From Ophthalmolycus amberensis (taxonomy: Eukaryota; Chordata; Actinopteri; Perciformes; Zoarcidae), in the NCBI GenBank assembly GCA_024529925.1, contig JAFEUB010000841.1:437501-501500 (forward strand): 64,000 nucleotides of DNA, written 5' to 3'. Below, piece after piece: positions 12,901 through 25,113 of this stretch (positions are counted from its first letter, which is position 1; each line of letters begins with the position of its first letter). The notes under the pieces were generated by a model. The model ran no database searches and had not been told where the DNA came from. It saw only the letters and a program-made list of their open reading frames with translations. The position numbers and the translations under genes were made by a program.

Positions 12901-15900
12901 ACAGCTACTCTCTGGAGTCATTGGTCATGAAAGATTCGTGATCTGGAATAATTGAAGATTCTCCTTGAATGTAAGCAATGACTTTTCTTTCGTCTTTTCG
13001 AGGGAGTAACTGTTCCTGAGATATTAAATGTAAAAAGACTCATCTGTGACAATGTTTTCTCTCATTGGGAATGACTTTCTTCTCTTTCTCCAAAACTGGT
13101 GTTTGATAGTATTTGCACTTTGGAGCTGGACTCCTCCGACTGCTCGAAGGATTTATTTCTCGCTAGAGGAAGAAAAGCTCCTCCGTGAGCCAGCTAACTG
13201 CCCACTCCACTCCTTTTCACAGATTTAGTGCTTCTCAGAGGTAGCTATAAATGGTCCTGGACCTGAGCCGGCCTACATCAAAGACGGCACTAAATTAAGA
13301 CTAAGCTAACTCTTAACCACCGTGGTCTTTGATATTTTAGTTCTTATTTGTGAAAGAAAGATTTGCACACCTAGAAGAAGACCGTAAAGAAATGTTATTG
13401 TGCCCTCACGCACATGCACAGATTTCACTAAATTACAACTGACTGCTGTGATGCTTTAAACAGGTGTGAGCTTTATGATGGGGTGCACATTTCATGAGAA
13501 ACTTTACCCCTCTCTCCTTTTCTGCCGCCACTGAGAAATCGGGTGATGTAATTGTCACTCTAATACTTTACAGGATGCCACTCAGCAGCTCAGCTGGAGC
13601 AGTTGGAGGTTAATTGCATCATTCAGGGACATCCGAGTAAGGGAGACGCTTCTCTCTTTCTTCGATCCAACATCATCTTTATTTTAGATTGTTCAAAATG
13701 GTGGTCAAATACATTTGAGAGACTGTTTCTGGTGTCTTGTCAGAGTCATGCCTTTTGTTGGCTCTGTGTCTGGCAATGTGGGCACTTGATGTAAAAATTG
13801 AAATAATAAATATTCTTCAGCCGCTGTGTTGGTCTTGGAAACAGGTTGTTTAACTGCAGTGCTATATTTTATCAACTAGAGACACGCTGATACACTGTCA
13901 GCGCCGGTGGCCAATATCAGCTTTAGAAAACAATATTGCGTTTTCGGTCAAATTATGTTTTCATAGCCAACAGTGGAATTTATGTTTTTATGATCTTTTA
14001 TTTCTGGGACTATGTCCAAGTAAAATAGAGATCCTCTAACTATCTGATGCTGTATTCTCCCTCTTCAGGATCCTTCTGTCTGTGCTGACTCCTGGCATCT
14101 GGACCGGTGTCATTTCTGTGTGCACGTTAAGCAGCTGTGGTGATGTCATGGTTAAAGAGGTGGGCGATCTAAAGATGAGTGAGTTCATGTGCTCCATCTG
14201 GGTTTTATTCACCAAGAGAGCGCAAGAGGAAAACAGAATATGAAGGAACAGCAAATGAAAGGTTGTACTACAGTCCCACTCCTCACTCATCCTCGTGGGA
14301 ATGGATCTTAATCACATCGGACTCCTCTCTCTCTCTCCAACAAGGACCTATTGTCTCTGTCTTTATTGCCACCTACAATGAGAATATGACAAGTGTCCAT
14401 GAAATAGCTGTGAGGTGTGTCATTGTTTTTCTGCCTCCAGTAGTGCTTACTGGTAAATAGTAATGTATAACACCCAGTGCTGATCTAGTTTTAACATCTT
14501 CCACGTGACGGTACATCATTTCGGAGTGAGTGTCGTCCTCATCCTGTCAGTCATGGCTTCATGCTCTGTGAAGTGCACAGAAAAGTGACTGTAGATTTTG
14601 AATGGGATCTTTCTTCAGGTGCAGCTCTGTCCAGCAGCAAATTCATCTCACTGATGGGGATGCAGTGCTGCATTCGTTAACGTGAGTCTTACATGACATG
14701 ACGGCAGTTCATTTTACAGAGTGGCTTTTGACCAGAGTGCCTAATCTCACTGACATTCAGAAGTGACAGACCTGAGTGTTGTTCTGCCACTCTTCATTTT
14801 TTTACAGTCCCTGGTTTTCTTTAAAATCTCAACCTCGATTGTTTACTCAACAATTATCATTAGCAAGCCCACCTAACTCTTTCAACCACAGCTGCACACT
14901 CTGGGAATGTTAAACAGCTTTGTACCCCAGTATTTGTGCCAGTGTTGGCAGCTCCGGCCACAGTTGCTAGTTCATTCAATAAGGGGGGTAGTCAGTGCAA
15001 AGTGCCCATCACTGGCAGAGTGCTTAAAGAACCCACAGGGATATAGGATTTCCATCCCAAACTAGGCCATTTGTTTGTGGATTTTGTGTGTGTATGTGTG
15101 TGTATATGTGTGCTGCTCAGGGTGATGCGTTGTCTATCTCAGCACACAGGCTGTCTGTCTAGCCTCTGTGGGTTTGATGATGATGATGATGATGTATGCA
15201 TGTGAGAGACACAGGGCCGTCTTTGTCAGAGCGCTGCTTAAACTGATTTGTGCCTGAACACTCCACGTGCACAGGGACCTTTGTCATCCTCTGAAACAAG
15301 CGACCCGCTTGTGTCTGCATCGCCGTTTGCTGATGATCAGGAAAATAAACAATAAAACGTTTTCAGGCGGCACCCCTGCTCACGCTGGACATCAGTAAAT
15401 ACTCTTCATATCTGAGAGAGGCCTGGAAAAAGGCTCGCGCCAGCGACGCACGCTGATGCCTTTTGAAATGCCACAGTTGAGCTCTGCTGCAGCGATGAAT
15501 GGCAACAGACAGACAGTGCCTGGCAGATGCTCTGTTGTCCAAGCGGAGAACAATATGTGAATAGGGTCCAGTGACCAGCAACAGCAAACTGCTGAATACC
15601 GGTCATACAAGCATCTGAATGTGACACACTGTCCATTCAACTCATTCAAAAGTGTCATTACGTGACATCAACAAATCCACCGTCCTGTCAATGCTTGTAT
15701 TATTTTTGTAAAGTTTGCAGATATTGTTAATTTAACCAGAGATTACACTTTTCTATTGCTCATTGGTGAATGTAGGTTATGGCTATTATTACATTTTTTA
15801 ACTTTAAAGGGATGTATTGACAGTATCATATTTGGGCATTTTCTCTCATATTTACATTTCTAAATCAGACGTCTCCATCAACTGCTTTGTGGATGGTCTA

Positions 15901-15976
15901 CGGCAAATGCTGATTTGATCTCGTCGGTTCTTGGATACTGTCTCAATATGTACCTCTGTTTTGATCTGTGTTGCAG

Positions 15977-17517
15977 GTGCACAAGCAGCCAAGAAGTCTG
16001 GTATCCCAGCTCCTAGAGAGATCCCTTCTTCCATAACAAGAGACCGCATCTCTCTGAGGGACCAGCTTCGGAGCTCCACCACAAAGAGGATGGTGTCTAG
16101 TGCCAGCACTTCCAGCCTCTCCACCCTGGCAAAGCCGACGCGCAGTTCAACCAAGTCCCGTGGAGATGCAGAGGGCCAGGAAAAGGGCCTTCTGGAGTGC
16201 CAGGTGAAAGACCTGCTGGCTGAGGCCAAGGCCAAAGACTTAGAGATCAGCAATCTTAGGATGGAGTTGCAGTGTTGCAAAGGTAAAGCCTCCACTGCTT
16301 CCTCACCCAACTCCGTCTCATGGGAAGAGCCTGCTGTAGATCGAGAGCAGGGACAGGTGGCGGAGGCCTTTGTGCTGGTTGGGGAGCTGAGGGAGAAGAA
16401 CGGGAAGTTTCAGAGAGAGCTGGCAGCGCTTAGGGAGGAGAACCAGGCGCTGAAGGAAAAGCTGCTTTGCTTGGATGCCTCTCCTCTCTCTAGTACAGAC
16501 TCAAGCACCCCTTCCAAGGCTTTGGTGAATGGCCTGTCCTCAGACTCCAACTCTGCAACTCCGCAACTGGACAGTCTCCCCTGTGCTGCCAGTCCTCTCA
16601 AAACCTCTGTCTCTTCCAGTTCTGACATCGCGAAGGACTCCCCATCGCCCGACTCGTCGGAGTTTGAGAAGATCCCGTCTCGTTCCGAATCGGCGAGCAG
16701 CGGTGTCAGTGGGGAAGTCATTGTAGTGGGGGCAGGAGGGCAGGACATGTCGGTGCGGAGCCTCACAGAACAGATTCACAAGATGGAGGAGAGCCACCAC
16801 AGCACGGCCGAGGAGCTGCAGGCAACTCTGCAGGAGCTGGCCGACCAGCAGCAAGTGGTGCAGGAGCTGACGGCCGAGAACGAGCGTCTGGCCGAGGAGG
16901 AGCGCCTCCTGCAGACCTCACTTCAACAGCAGAGGGAGCGCCTGGAGATGCAGGCCCAGAAGAACGAGACGCTCGCTGGCCGACTTCAGGAGCAAGCCCA
17001 GGCTCATGACCAGAGGGAGGAGGAGCTCGGTAGCCAAGGGCCTCGGCTGGCCGTGCTGGAGCAAAGGTATGCCGAGCTGGTCGAGAGCTCGCGCTTCGAA
17101 CGGGAAAAGCTGGTGGACATCCAGCAGCAGCTGACGGGCAGCCTACGGGCTCTGGAGGGGGAGAACCAGGAGGCCCAGGGTCAGGCGCGCTGCCTCAGAG
17201 AGGAGATGGACAGGCTGCAGTCCCAGCTGGACAGGGAGCTAGAGGCCGGAGGTCAGGCAGCACAGGCCGCGGAGGAGCAGAGGGTGACAGCAGACAGTCT
17301 CCGACTGGAAAACAGTAGGCTGAAAGCGCAGGTGGACATTGAGAAGCAAAAAGTTGGCGAGTTGAAGGCCATGCAGAGTGCCAGTGATAACACTGAGATG
17401 CAGGACTTGTTGAAAACAGCCCACGCTGAGAGAGACAGGCTGGAGGTGGAGCTGACAGAGCTGAGGCAGGAGCTGCTACAGGCCGAGGCTGAGCATGTGC
17501 AATCCACAATGTCCAAG
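15977..17517 (+). CDS. specc1: specc1 exon 2, large coiled-coil exon
   Basis: Acceptor TTGCAG| and donor AAG|GTAGGA bound 1,541 bases open throughout, about residues 14-527. It begins with a basic stretch holding GIPAPRE, then Ser/Thr-rich sequence, a first coiled coil (GLLECQVKDLLAEAKAKDLE), a Ser/Pro-rich segment, and a long coiled coil rich in Glu, Gln and Leu, with MEESHHSTAEELQATLQEL the most family-diagnostic run. GC content and codon use are clearly coding-like compared with the flanking introns. The upstream in-frame ATG at 15931 belongs to the intron and should not be used as a start. Minus-strand ORFs across this exon are antisense shadows. Confidence 0.93.
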
Positions 17518-19092
17518 GTAGGAGGGATGCAAGGTCACATTACTATATAACATACAGTATATACACTGGAAAGGAAATACTGAACGGTAGAGAATTACTC
17601 ACAGAATTCAGTCAGAACGTAACAAAAGGAATTAGTATTTATCACTGAATATAACAGTTTGTTTTTGAGACAAATGTTGTCGACAAAGATTCAAATGAAT
17701 CTATTTAAACTGGACAAGTCTGTTGGTTAGAGAATGTCTCGTCACAGCTCAAACTGTTTACACTTGGTTGCTTCCATTGTGTTGTACTAAGTGGTGGGTG
17801 TAAAAACCGGGCCTTGAATTATACTGTATGTGACTCACTGTTCACAAAGCGTTTTGTTACGCCAGTAAGCTCATTACTTTTCTTGTGTTTGACAAAACTT
17901 CCAGGAATTCCCGAAAGAACAATCTCTCCATATTTACTGTAACATTTGAAAAAGCGAAGCAGCAGTTCACTCGTTTAGAAACAGATGCTGTTCTTGCAAA
18001 GCAGTTATTTTCAGGAATAGATTTGAAAGAGACCAGAATGCGAAAAAAAATATGAAAGTCAAATCGGCGACCATAACATTTGTAATCATTTTTGGCGCAG
18101 TCGCCACTTTTTGAATATGAACACGAGGACACACATTTTCCACAATGATTCAAACACGACCATTAAACAGGCGTTGCAGCTGGTATTGGGTCCTTTTCAT
18201 CACTTCACAGCACATGAACTCATGTTCGCTCAAATAGTTTTCATATGATTCACCACAGACACAGAACGGCTGAGGCTGTGTAAGTTCGGGGTCATGTCAG
18301 GGGTTGTTGATTCCAAATTTGGGCGTGTCACCATCGTCTTGGGGGTGTCGTCATTGTTGGACTGCGACCGCCGTGCCAACAGTCGGGTGGTCCACCAGTG
18401 TGTGACCCTCTTGAGTCACGCTGCTGTTCTCCGCCACATGGGTGTGAGGGTGAGGCCGCTCCATGACTTCACTCACGGACACCCTAATCTATCAGAGCCA
18501 CGTGGTGTGAGGGAGAGGGTCCTGCATAACTACATCTATTACTTATTTTAGTACACTATGCTCAGAGATCTGCTGTCTGGATGAGAGCAATCATCGTGGT
18601 ACACTGACTTCAGCTTGTGTGTAATTCAAGAGTTGAAGCAATGAACACATTGATGCAGTCAGATCTCATCCAGACTGAACTCTTGTTTCCGTGAGTCACT
18701 GTCACCTTGCTTGTTGGTATATTACTGTGGCCAAACGGTCGTTGTCAGACATAGTTAAGCTCATGTGTAAACAGCACCGTGTGGACTCCAGCATGACTGC
18801 TGTAACCATTTATTACCATTCACAACCCAGTCCAATGTTTACATTTACCCTTATTTCTAAGGGTTTCATCATATTTGGAAAAACTGCTTAAATAAAGTGA
18901 CGGATGTGGAAGCTGCGCTAACCATGCAATGTGTACGAATGTGCAGTAGTCGCACTGGGATGGATGCAATGCATGAGGGATAATGAGACTCTTTATGGTT
19001 ACTTGTACCTTTTACTTTGTACTGCTTGATCTTTAAAAGTTTGTTTTCATCAGATCAAGGAAGCTTTGAGATGCAAGTGAGAAATTAAAAAT

Positions 19093-19190
19093 CCTGTGAT
19101 CCATATTCTAAGTCAGATCTACGTTTTGCCAGGATCAGAACTAACGGGAGAGAAAACCATTTAGATCAGACTTAGATAATGGATCACAGG
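19093..19190. repeat. 98-nt inverted repeat (28-nt arms)
   Basis: The left arm 19093-19120 begins CCTGTGATCCAT and the right arm 19163-19190 ends ATGGATCACAGG. They pair at 25 of 28 positions by hand alignment across a 42-base loop. It could be a worn miniature transposon or a transcribed hairpin. Confidence 0.8.
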
Positions 19191-19303
19191 GCTTCCATAT
19201 AAACAGTACCATACCATGACATATTAAAGCCTGCTTTAATTACATTTTGTTCAGTGGTTCCCTCACACATACTGCTTGTCTTTTTCATCCAGCCACCCAA
19301 AAG

Positions 19304-19372
19304 TCTTGATGCAGCTTCTTTTTTTGTATCTTTTATCTAATCATTTGAAAGATGAAAAAAGCAGCATCAAGA
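19304..19372. repeat. 69-nt hairpin-forming inverted repeat
   Basis: TCTTGATGC at 19304 pairs perfectly with GCATCAAGA ending at 19372. Inner CTTTTTT/AAAAAAG and ATCTTT/AAAGAT segments also pair with a small bulge, leaving a 13-base loop. The shape is like a microRNA precursor, but no known mature sequence was recognised. Confidence 0.6.
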
Positions 19373-19590
19373 TATGGAAATGGAATCACTGCACCACAAG
19401 GATGTCTGGGAGACATCATAAATGATCCTTTATTGAGCCAAATGTGACTTCAGTGCTTCCATCTAATTAGCACAGTGACAGCCAGTAATTGCTTTCACAT
19501 GAAACGCTGCCTCTTTCTTTGAATCCATTTCTGTACTGAACCCATCATAATCTCACAAATGCACACACACACACACACACACGTACACAG

Positions 19591-19799
19591 GTGGAGGCCA
19601 AATGCCAGCAGGCTCAGGAGCGGGCCGAGATGAGGGAGCAGGATCTCGGTAGCCGGATGACTTCGCTGGAGGAAGGTCGGGATCCGTGCTGAGAACCAGG
19701 TGAAGGAACTGAAGGAGACCATCTTTGAGTTGGAGGACCAGGTGGAGCAGCAGAGGGCCGTCAACTGCCACACCAACCAAGCCGTCCTGGACATGGAGA
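19591..19799 (+). CDS. specc1: specc1 exon 3, coiled coil, contains a one-base frameshift
   Basis: Acceptor ACACAG| and donor GAGA|GTAAGT. It enters in phase 0 reading VEAKCQQAQERAEMREQDLG and leaves in the frame reading KELKETIFELEDQVEQQ, with a phase-1 donor that fits exon 4. The two frames differ by one base and the first reaches a TGA at 19690. Dropping one G near 19676-19682 (GGTCGGGATCC) gives a continuous product of exactly the length I recall for human SPECC1 between VEKD and KETIF (45 residues). So there is a one-base insertion, either a sequence error or a real mutation. An internal acceptor after GAAG at 19675 would also restore frame while losing 28 residues. Confidence 0.85.
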
Positions 19800-20355
19800 G
19801 TAAGTCCTTTTCTCTGTGGAGTGTTTTAACCTGCAGTGGTTTCCAATTTAGAGCTTGTCCTCATTTATGCAAATTAGGTGGATAAAATATGAGAAACGCC
19901 TCACAAATGACCATAGTTGAGATGATACCTCTTTAAACAGTTACAACAAAACCTGAATATCATAACCTTCATGGAGGTAGGGTTTATTGCAGGGCTGTTA
20001 ACCTTACTAACTGGGTAAGAATCTGCACAAAAGGAGGGCATACTGTAACACAGCTGTCTCTGACTCGCTAGTGGTGCAGTTGGCAAATACAGAATGACTG
20101 GACACACTGTTTCAACAAGCTGTTATGAATTCTAGCAGATGATATAGGTCTGAATATAAACTAATATTATTGCAGTGATGAGAATCATTTCTAGAGCGAT
20201 CTAATACCGTCCAGATGTAACCATTACTTTAAGAGGAGCGTTTTTTGCTGAAGCTCGGCTGATCGTTTAGTTGTGAATGCTGTGTTTGATCACCGTGATT
20301 CTACAGTACGTTACACCTGCGCTTCTCAAACACCTTGAATAATTTATCATTGCAG

Positions 20356-20429
20356 ATCTCGTCAAAAAGCTGGAGGAGCAGAAAGCTGAAGCAGACCGAC
20401 AGCTGAAAGTCTTGAGTAGACGGATTAAG
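20356..20429 (+). CDS. specc1: specc1 exon 4, coiled coil
   Basis: Acceptor ATTGCAG| and donor TAAG|GTAAGG. With one base donated from exon 3 it encodes 25 residues, NLVKKLEEQKAEADRQLKVL and then SRRIK, about residues 597-621. It continues the heptad pattern and corresponds to the SPECC1 segment reading VIKLEEQKSDLERQLK. It ends in phase 0. Confidence 0.88.
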
Positions 20430-21286
20430 GTAAGGAAGCAGTGAGTGATGCTCAACAGATACCTTTAGGTGGAGTATTGTACCACTTTAAGGCCTGGATG
20501 ATGTTCTAGTGCTCAGTTTGTTCTTGTCTTTTTGCCAAAATGTTTGCCCTTGGAGGCATCTGTCCACCGAGTATTATTCCAGTAGCATCCAGGTGGGCTG
20601 TTCCGACAGGCAGCTGATATATTTTTTTGATATTCCCTCATGAACATCACCTTTGTTTTTAAAATAAACATTATGAAGGGCACCAGACACCACTTTCCTG
20701 GGTTTCACTGTCACCTCCTTTATAATCGTTAGTCCTCTCCTTTCTCTCATATATCTGCCTGATGATGGACACACAAGTCTTACTTGAGAATGAAAAAACA
20801 TATAGCTTGAAGCCATGACTAAAAACAAAACTACAAGGTACTGATTTCTGCCTCTAAACATTGAATATCGGCCTACATGTCTTTTATTTCATGGTGATGG
20901 ATCTCTCCTGTTCTCTTTCTGAGATTTCTGAACTTTGGTCTGTGTGTTCTTTTTTTCACTTTCACCCGTCTATGTTACAAAGAGTAGACGCTGCTGAAAC
21001 AGTCACTGACCCAGTCATTCTAAAAGTTCATAATAGTTTTTCCAGCCTAAACTATAAATGTCATTGTCTTCAGTAAGTACCCGAGAAATTACATTGTTTG
21101 TGTTTCACCTGTTTATCAGAGTTCATTTATCAGCTGTTAGACTTTATTTTAGGAGCACTCGATGCTGACGTCCAACTAAATCCAAAGGGTCCACAAACAG
21201 TTCCTCCGTCTGTACGGATTAGCATGTGTCGACACTTGCATCTTCCTGAATTGTACACTGCATATCCATACGTTTGTGTCTCCTAG

Positions 21287-21462
21287 GAGGAAAAAGACGA
21301 GTGGCGTCGGTTCCAGGCGGACCTCCAGACGGCAGTGGTGGTGGCAAACGACATCAAGGTGGAGGCTCAGCAGGAGCTGCGTACACTCAGGAGGCAGCTG
21401 CAGGAGGAACAGGATCGCAGTGCGAAGCTTTCTACAGACCTTGAAGCCCTGCAGGGTGTCAG
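21287..21462 (+). CDS. specc1: specc1 exon 5, end of coiled coil (EWRRFQADLQTAVVVAND)
   Basis: Acceptor TCCTAG| and donor TCAG|GTACCA. It begins EEKDEWRRFQADLQTAVVVA and continues NDIKVEAQQELRTLRRQL, one of the most conserved blocks of the cytospin family. It ends after two bases of a codon. That phase is completed by the exon at 25114 (AG|G, Arg) or, alternatively, by the possible terminal exon at 23308 (AG|A, Arg). Confidence 0.92.
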
Positions 21463-24400
21463 GTACCAACTCCACCATACTCCTCCTTCTTTTTCTTTTT
21501 AAGTTCCTCCCACTCCACCAATCACCCACCTCCCGGCTCCCCTGTTTAGCGTGGGCTGCAGCTCCTTTCTCTCTGAACACAATGTGGACATGAGATACCT
21601 GCCAGAGTCTTGCCATATCCCCATCCACTGTTTTAAACGTGTGATACAAACAGCAATATATTATAATTTTAACTCTCAAGAATCTCTTGCTTAAGAGGTT
21701 TCCAAAATTTGTATTTGTTGTCAAAGCAGGATCAAATGTTCACCTGGATGTATTCAGTGTGTTGACATTATTGAGTTCATGTCTTGGTATTTCACAAGAT
21801 TAAATCCTCGGGGGTTTCAGAGTTTAGGTTTCTGGGATTTGGCAGACTCTGTTGGTAAATTAGCAGTCTCCTGCGGTATTTCCCTCTGTGTATTCTACTC
21901 CTTTAAGCTGCTGCCCTCTCTGTCTCCCTCTTCCACACTGAGCATTGCCGTGTAGTAACATTCAAACCTCACACTTACAAAAACTACAGAATATTCATTA
22001 GTGGAAATGATTATTATTACACGAGAAGGCAGAGAAGTGCTACTATACGCATAGATGCTGCTTTGAAGTGTTTTACAATTCAACACAGGAGCCAGTGTAA
22101 CTCTGTCAATATTTCACGCCGATGTATCATGCTATTTAAGATTTGATGTAGTGTTGTCGCACTGTGGCCATGCAGTTATGTGATTGATGTACTCATAGAG
22201 AGTGTTGCATTGGTTTGTGTGTGGCTATACTGTGTATATATATATATATATATATAAGTGTTTTTGAGCGTGCAAATGCCATGGTGTTCATGACAGTGTT
22301 GTCCCCTTTCATTATCATGCCAGGTCAAATACTTCCTGTGGCAAAGTCTGTTTAGATTTGCTGCTGTAGAGCTCTCCGTTTGTTTGTTTGGTATAGTGCT
22401 TAAAGCAAGCAAACCATCTCTAAATGATTCTACTTGAAACCTATTCGGTCGTACTATATACACCTCACAAACCTCATGAGAGCAGTTTTAGTGTATACGA
22501 AATATTTGGTTTAAAACCAAATATGACTTGTTCACATGCCATGCAGTCCTTGTGAATTTAGTATATGACTTTACTAGTTTGGGACCATGGCTAAAACAGC
22601 GAACTTTCCCCGAGATTAGCCGTTACGCTGCGTCCGCTCCCCACCTCCAGCAGCTCCCTGTGATGACCCTGTCAAAGATGCCCCTCTGACAAGCCTCCCT
22701 ATGTAAAGTCCAGGTGAGTTCCCTGTCAGCCCTTCTGTCAGCCAGCCTGCATCCCCCTCCTCTGTGTGCTGCTGCTGCTCACTGACCTTCCTATCTGTGT
22801 TTGGCTTCATGTCGCTGCTACAGCCCCGTCTGACTCTGTCCGTCTTTCTGTATGCTGGCCGATTGCACCTTCAGGACTATCTTAGCTTTCTGGTTTGCTT
22901 CGCCTCGTTCTTTAAACCCTGCCGTTCAAGTAGATGTATCTGGTGCCACCTGCTGTTCTTTGAATGAATAACTCTCCTACGTTTTTGGTGAGATAGCAGG
23001 ATGGGCTGCACGGCATGACTGGATTAAACTCATGCATCATGTGCTCAGATACATTTGCATAGCGTCTTCCACACCGAGTGAATTAGTAAGACTGTACATT
23101 ACGAGTGACCTTATTGATTCTATGATGTATGCATGGAACGGAGTTTTTAAAAAAAGTCCAGAAGTGCCCAGAGGTCTGCTTTTCATAATAGCAATGTTCA
23201 GAAGAAATGTAAGATCTCCAGATTTGCTGCACATGTACAATGCACATATACAGTCATGTTTAAATACAGTATAAAGTAGTTTATCTTCCTTCTTCTTGTC
23301 TTTTCAGAATAAGCACCGGAGCCACTTTTGATACCAAGATGGCAGTAGAAGGGCACTAGAGAAGTGCCCTCCACCGCGTGAAGACAGTGTTATTATTGTT
23401 GCACTTATTTGCTTTCTGTGTCATTCCAAATGTAATGTGGTGAACCAGTCTCATTGAACGCCACAGTGACCAGTGTACACAAAGAGTCTCGTGATACAGA
23501 GTCTGGCTTCAATTTCTTTACATGTCTTATGGAACCTTTACAATAATAATTCTGTATTCTTTCGTTCTCAATGAATGTATTCTTTGTTTTGTAAATTCCT
23601 TGACCCTTGTTAAAGAAACGGAAGACTCGTTTTCATACTGTGCAAAGCTGATTTGTGCCTTTTTTAGAAAGCCGAGATGGTACAGGAGAGGGTAATAATC
23701 TGTTGCATGAAGCCCCGGAAACAAAGTCAGACTTAAGAACGTAACATCAGAGAATCCACATTTCAAGGCAAGAGCAATGCAGCAGAACTGAGTCCAGTTG
23801 ATATTAAACAGTTGGCTCATGGTTTTTATACTATTTCTCTATCCGTCAAATTACTTTCACTTTGACGTCTGTCTGCTTACTTTAAAACTTGACATTTATA
23901 ATCTGTTGAAAAAAAAAACCCTGCAACTTCACTGTAGTTTTAAGATAGAAGTTTGGTCTCTACTCCTGAAATGAAACTGAATGCAGTATCATTAACTAGC
24001 CGATAGATGGCACAATGGAACACTTCATTTCCATACCGGTGTCCTCAATGTGGACATGCTGGTATCATTTGCTCTGTTACTGTTTGTATATGTATTTTTT
24101 GACGATTGCTATGTTCCTTTTTTTTAAACAGATAAAGTAACCAGGGTGAGTCTGATGTCAGCCATGTTGGCAGATCCAGAATACTGCCACAATTAGATTT
24201 TAAAAACTGCCACCAACACAAACAGCCGTACCTCAGAGTCAAGTTTCACTCTCCTCACACATACCAAAAGGTTAAAGGTCCACTTTGACACAACCAATAA
24301 GAATACTGTGTTATTATCCTGTGTTGTAGTGTAAAGGCATATTGCAGGGTCTCAGGTTCCATTTAGAGAAGATCAATGTGTGCATATGTTATTAAAAGCC

Positions 24401-25113
24401 ATACTGTTCTACCAGATGATAAGGTACCGGTGCTCAAAATGTTAACATTTGGATATGCTCAAAAATACCATCGAGAAAAAAGCAAGATGGTAATTGTGTA
24501 ATAGATAATTCTCTGTCTCTGGTAAAGCCATTTACTCAACAATACAGTGACTGTAGTTGTTAATTTATTGTGCAAAGAAAGACTGGTTCTATGTCTGTGA
24601 AGGAATACATAAAAGTGTACCGTATATATCTGCTCGACTGTTGCTCATTAGGCAAATGAATAAATGGCATTACTCCAGTCCATCTGTGGTTGTGTCTCTT
24701 TCAGTCGACACTCTTTGGAGGTGAGTTCAGTGCAATGTTTAAGAAACAAATTCCTCACTGATAAAGATAGTCCAAATCCCCTCACGCTGCAGCCAGGAGT
24801 CCAATGTCCAACGGGGGCCAATAGATACAAAGAGCCTCGATTTTGTGTTCCAAGTTTAAACCTGCAGTTGATCATTGGTTATTGACGGTTCTTCAGTTCA
24901 AACTTTGTTCACATGATCTTGTCAATACACTGAGTAAACATGTCATTGTAGAACGTTCATTCGTACTAATCGGCAGATAATCTCGTAAAGTAAGGGGTTG
25001 TGAGTCATCTCCAGCTTACAAAGGCACACGCTGTCTCTTTTAGATCCTCCTCTCCACAGGTGTATGTATTGTATATGTCTCTACGCAGCAACCCTGTTCA
25101 TTTTGTCTGTTAG
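21463..25113 (+). other. specc1 intron 5
   Basis: Contains a (TA)11 run at 22235-22256 and the possible alternative last exon at 23308 with its presumed untranslated region to about 24690. Nothing else was recognised; a splice-bounded 63-base segment at 22651-22713 opens with a stop codon in the required phase. Confidence 0.5.
23308..23359 (+). CDS. specc1: possible alternative terminal exon of specc1
   Basis: A strong acceptor (long pyrimidine tract, CTTTTCAG|) is followed by sequence that, joined to exon 5 in phase 2, reads R-ISTGATFDTKMAVEGH then TAG. About 1.3 kb with no recognised repeat and no obvious coding follow, with an AATAAA at 24659-24664, as for a 3' untranslated region. Such an isoform would keep the coiled coils but lack the Ser/Pro linker and CH domain. 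I recall that mammalian SPECC1 has isoforms with different C-termini, but I do not recognise this tail. The alternative is a chance acceptor; transcript data decide. Confidence 0.4.

Larger units (their letters stand above)
6288..15976 (+). other. specc1 intron 1 (9.7 kb)
   Basis: No further exon was recognised. Contents: CA-rich run at 7141-7192, a fish repeat with 106-base internal units at 12560-12900, and otherwise AT-rich unique-looking sequence. ORFs of 60-141 codons in it show no family resemblance. Confidence 0.5.
17518..19590 (+). other. specc1 intron 2
   Basis: No coding was recognised. Two inverted-repeat hairpins occur at 19093-19190 and 19304-19372. A (CA)n run at 19560-19582 directly precedes the acceptor of exon 3, so that exon's polypyrimidine tract is effectively a CA repeat. 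Confidence 0.6.

Noticed and set aside
15931..15976. In-frame ATG upstream of the large specc1 exon used as start
   Set aside because: It lies before a good acceptor, and its 15 residues do not resemble family N-termini.
22651..22713. 63-base segment bounded by CCTCCAG and CAG|GTGAGT, possible specc1 exon
   Set aside because: In the required phase it reads three Ser, Leu and then TGA. It could be a poison exon, but nothing else supports it.
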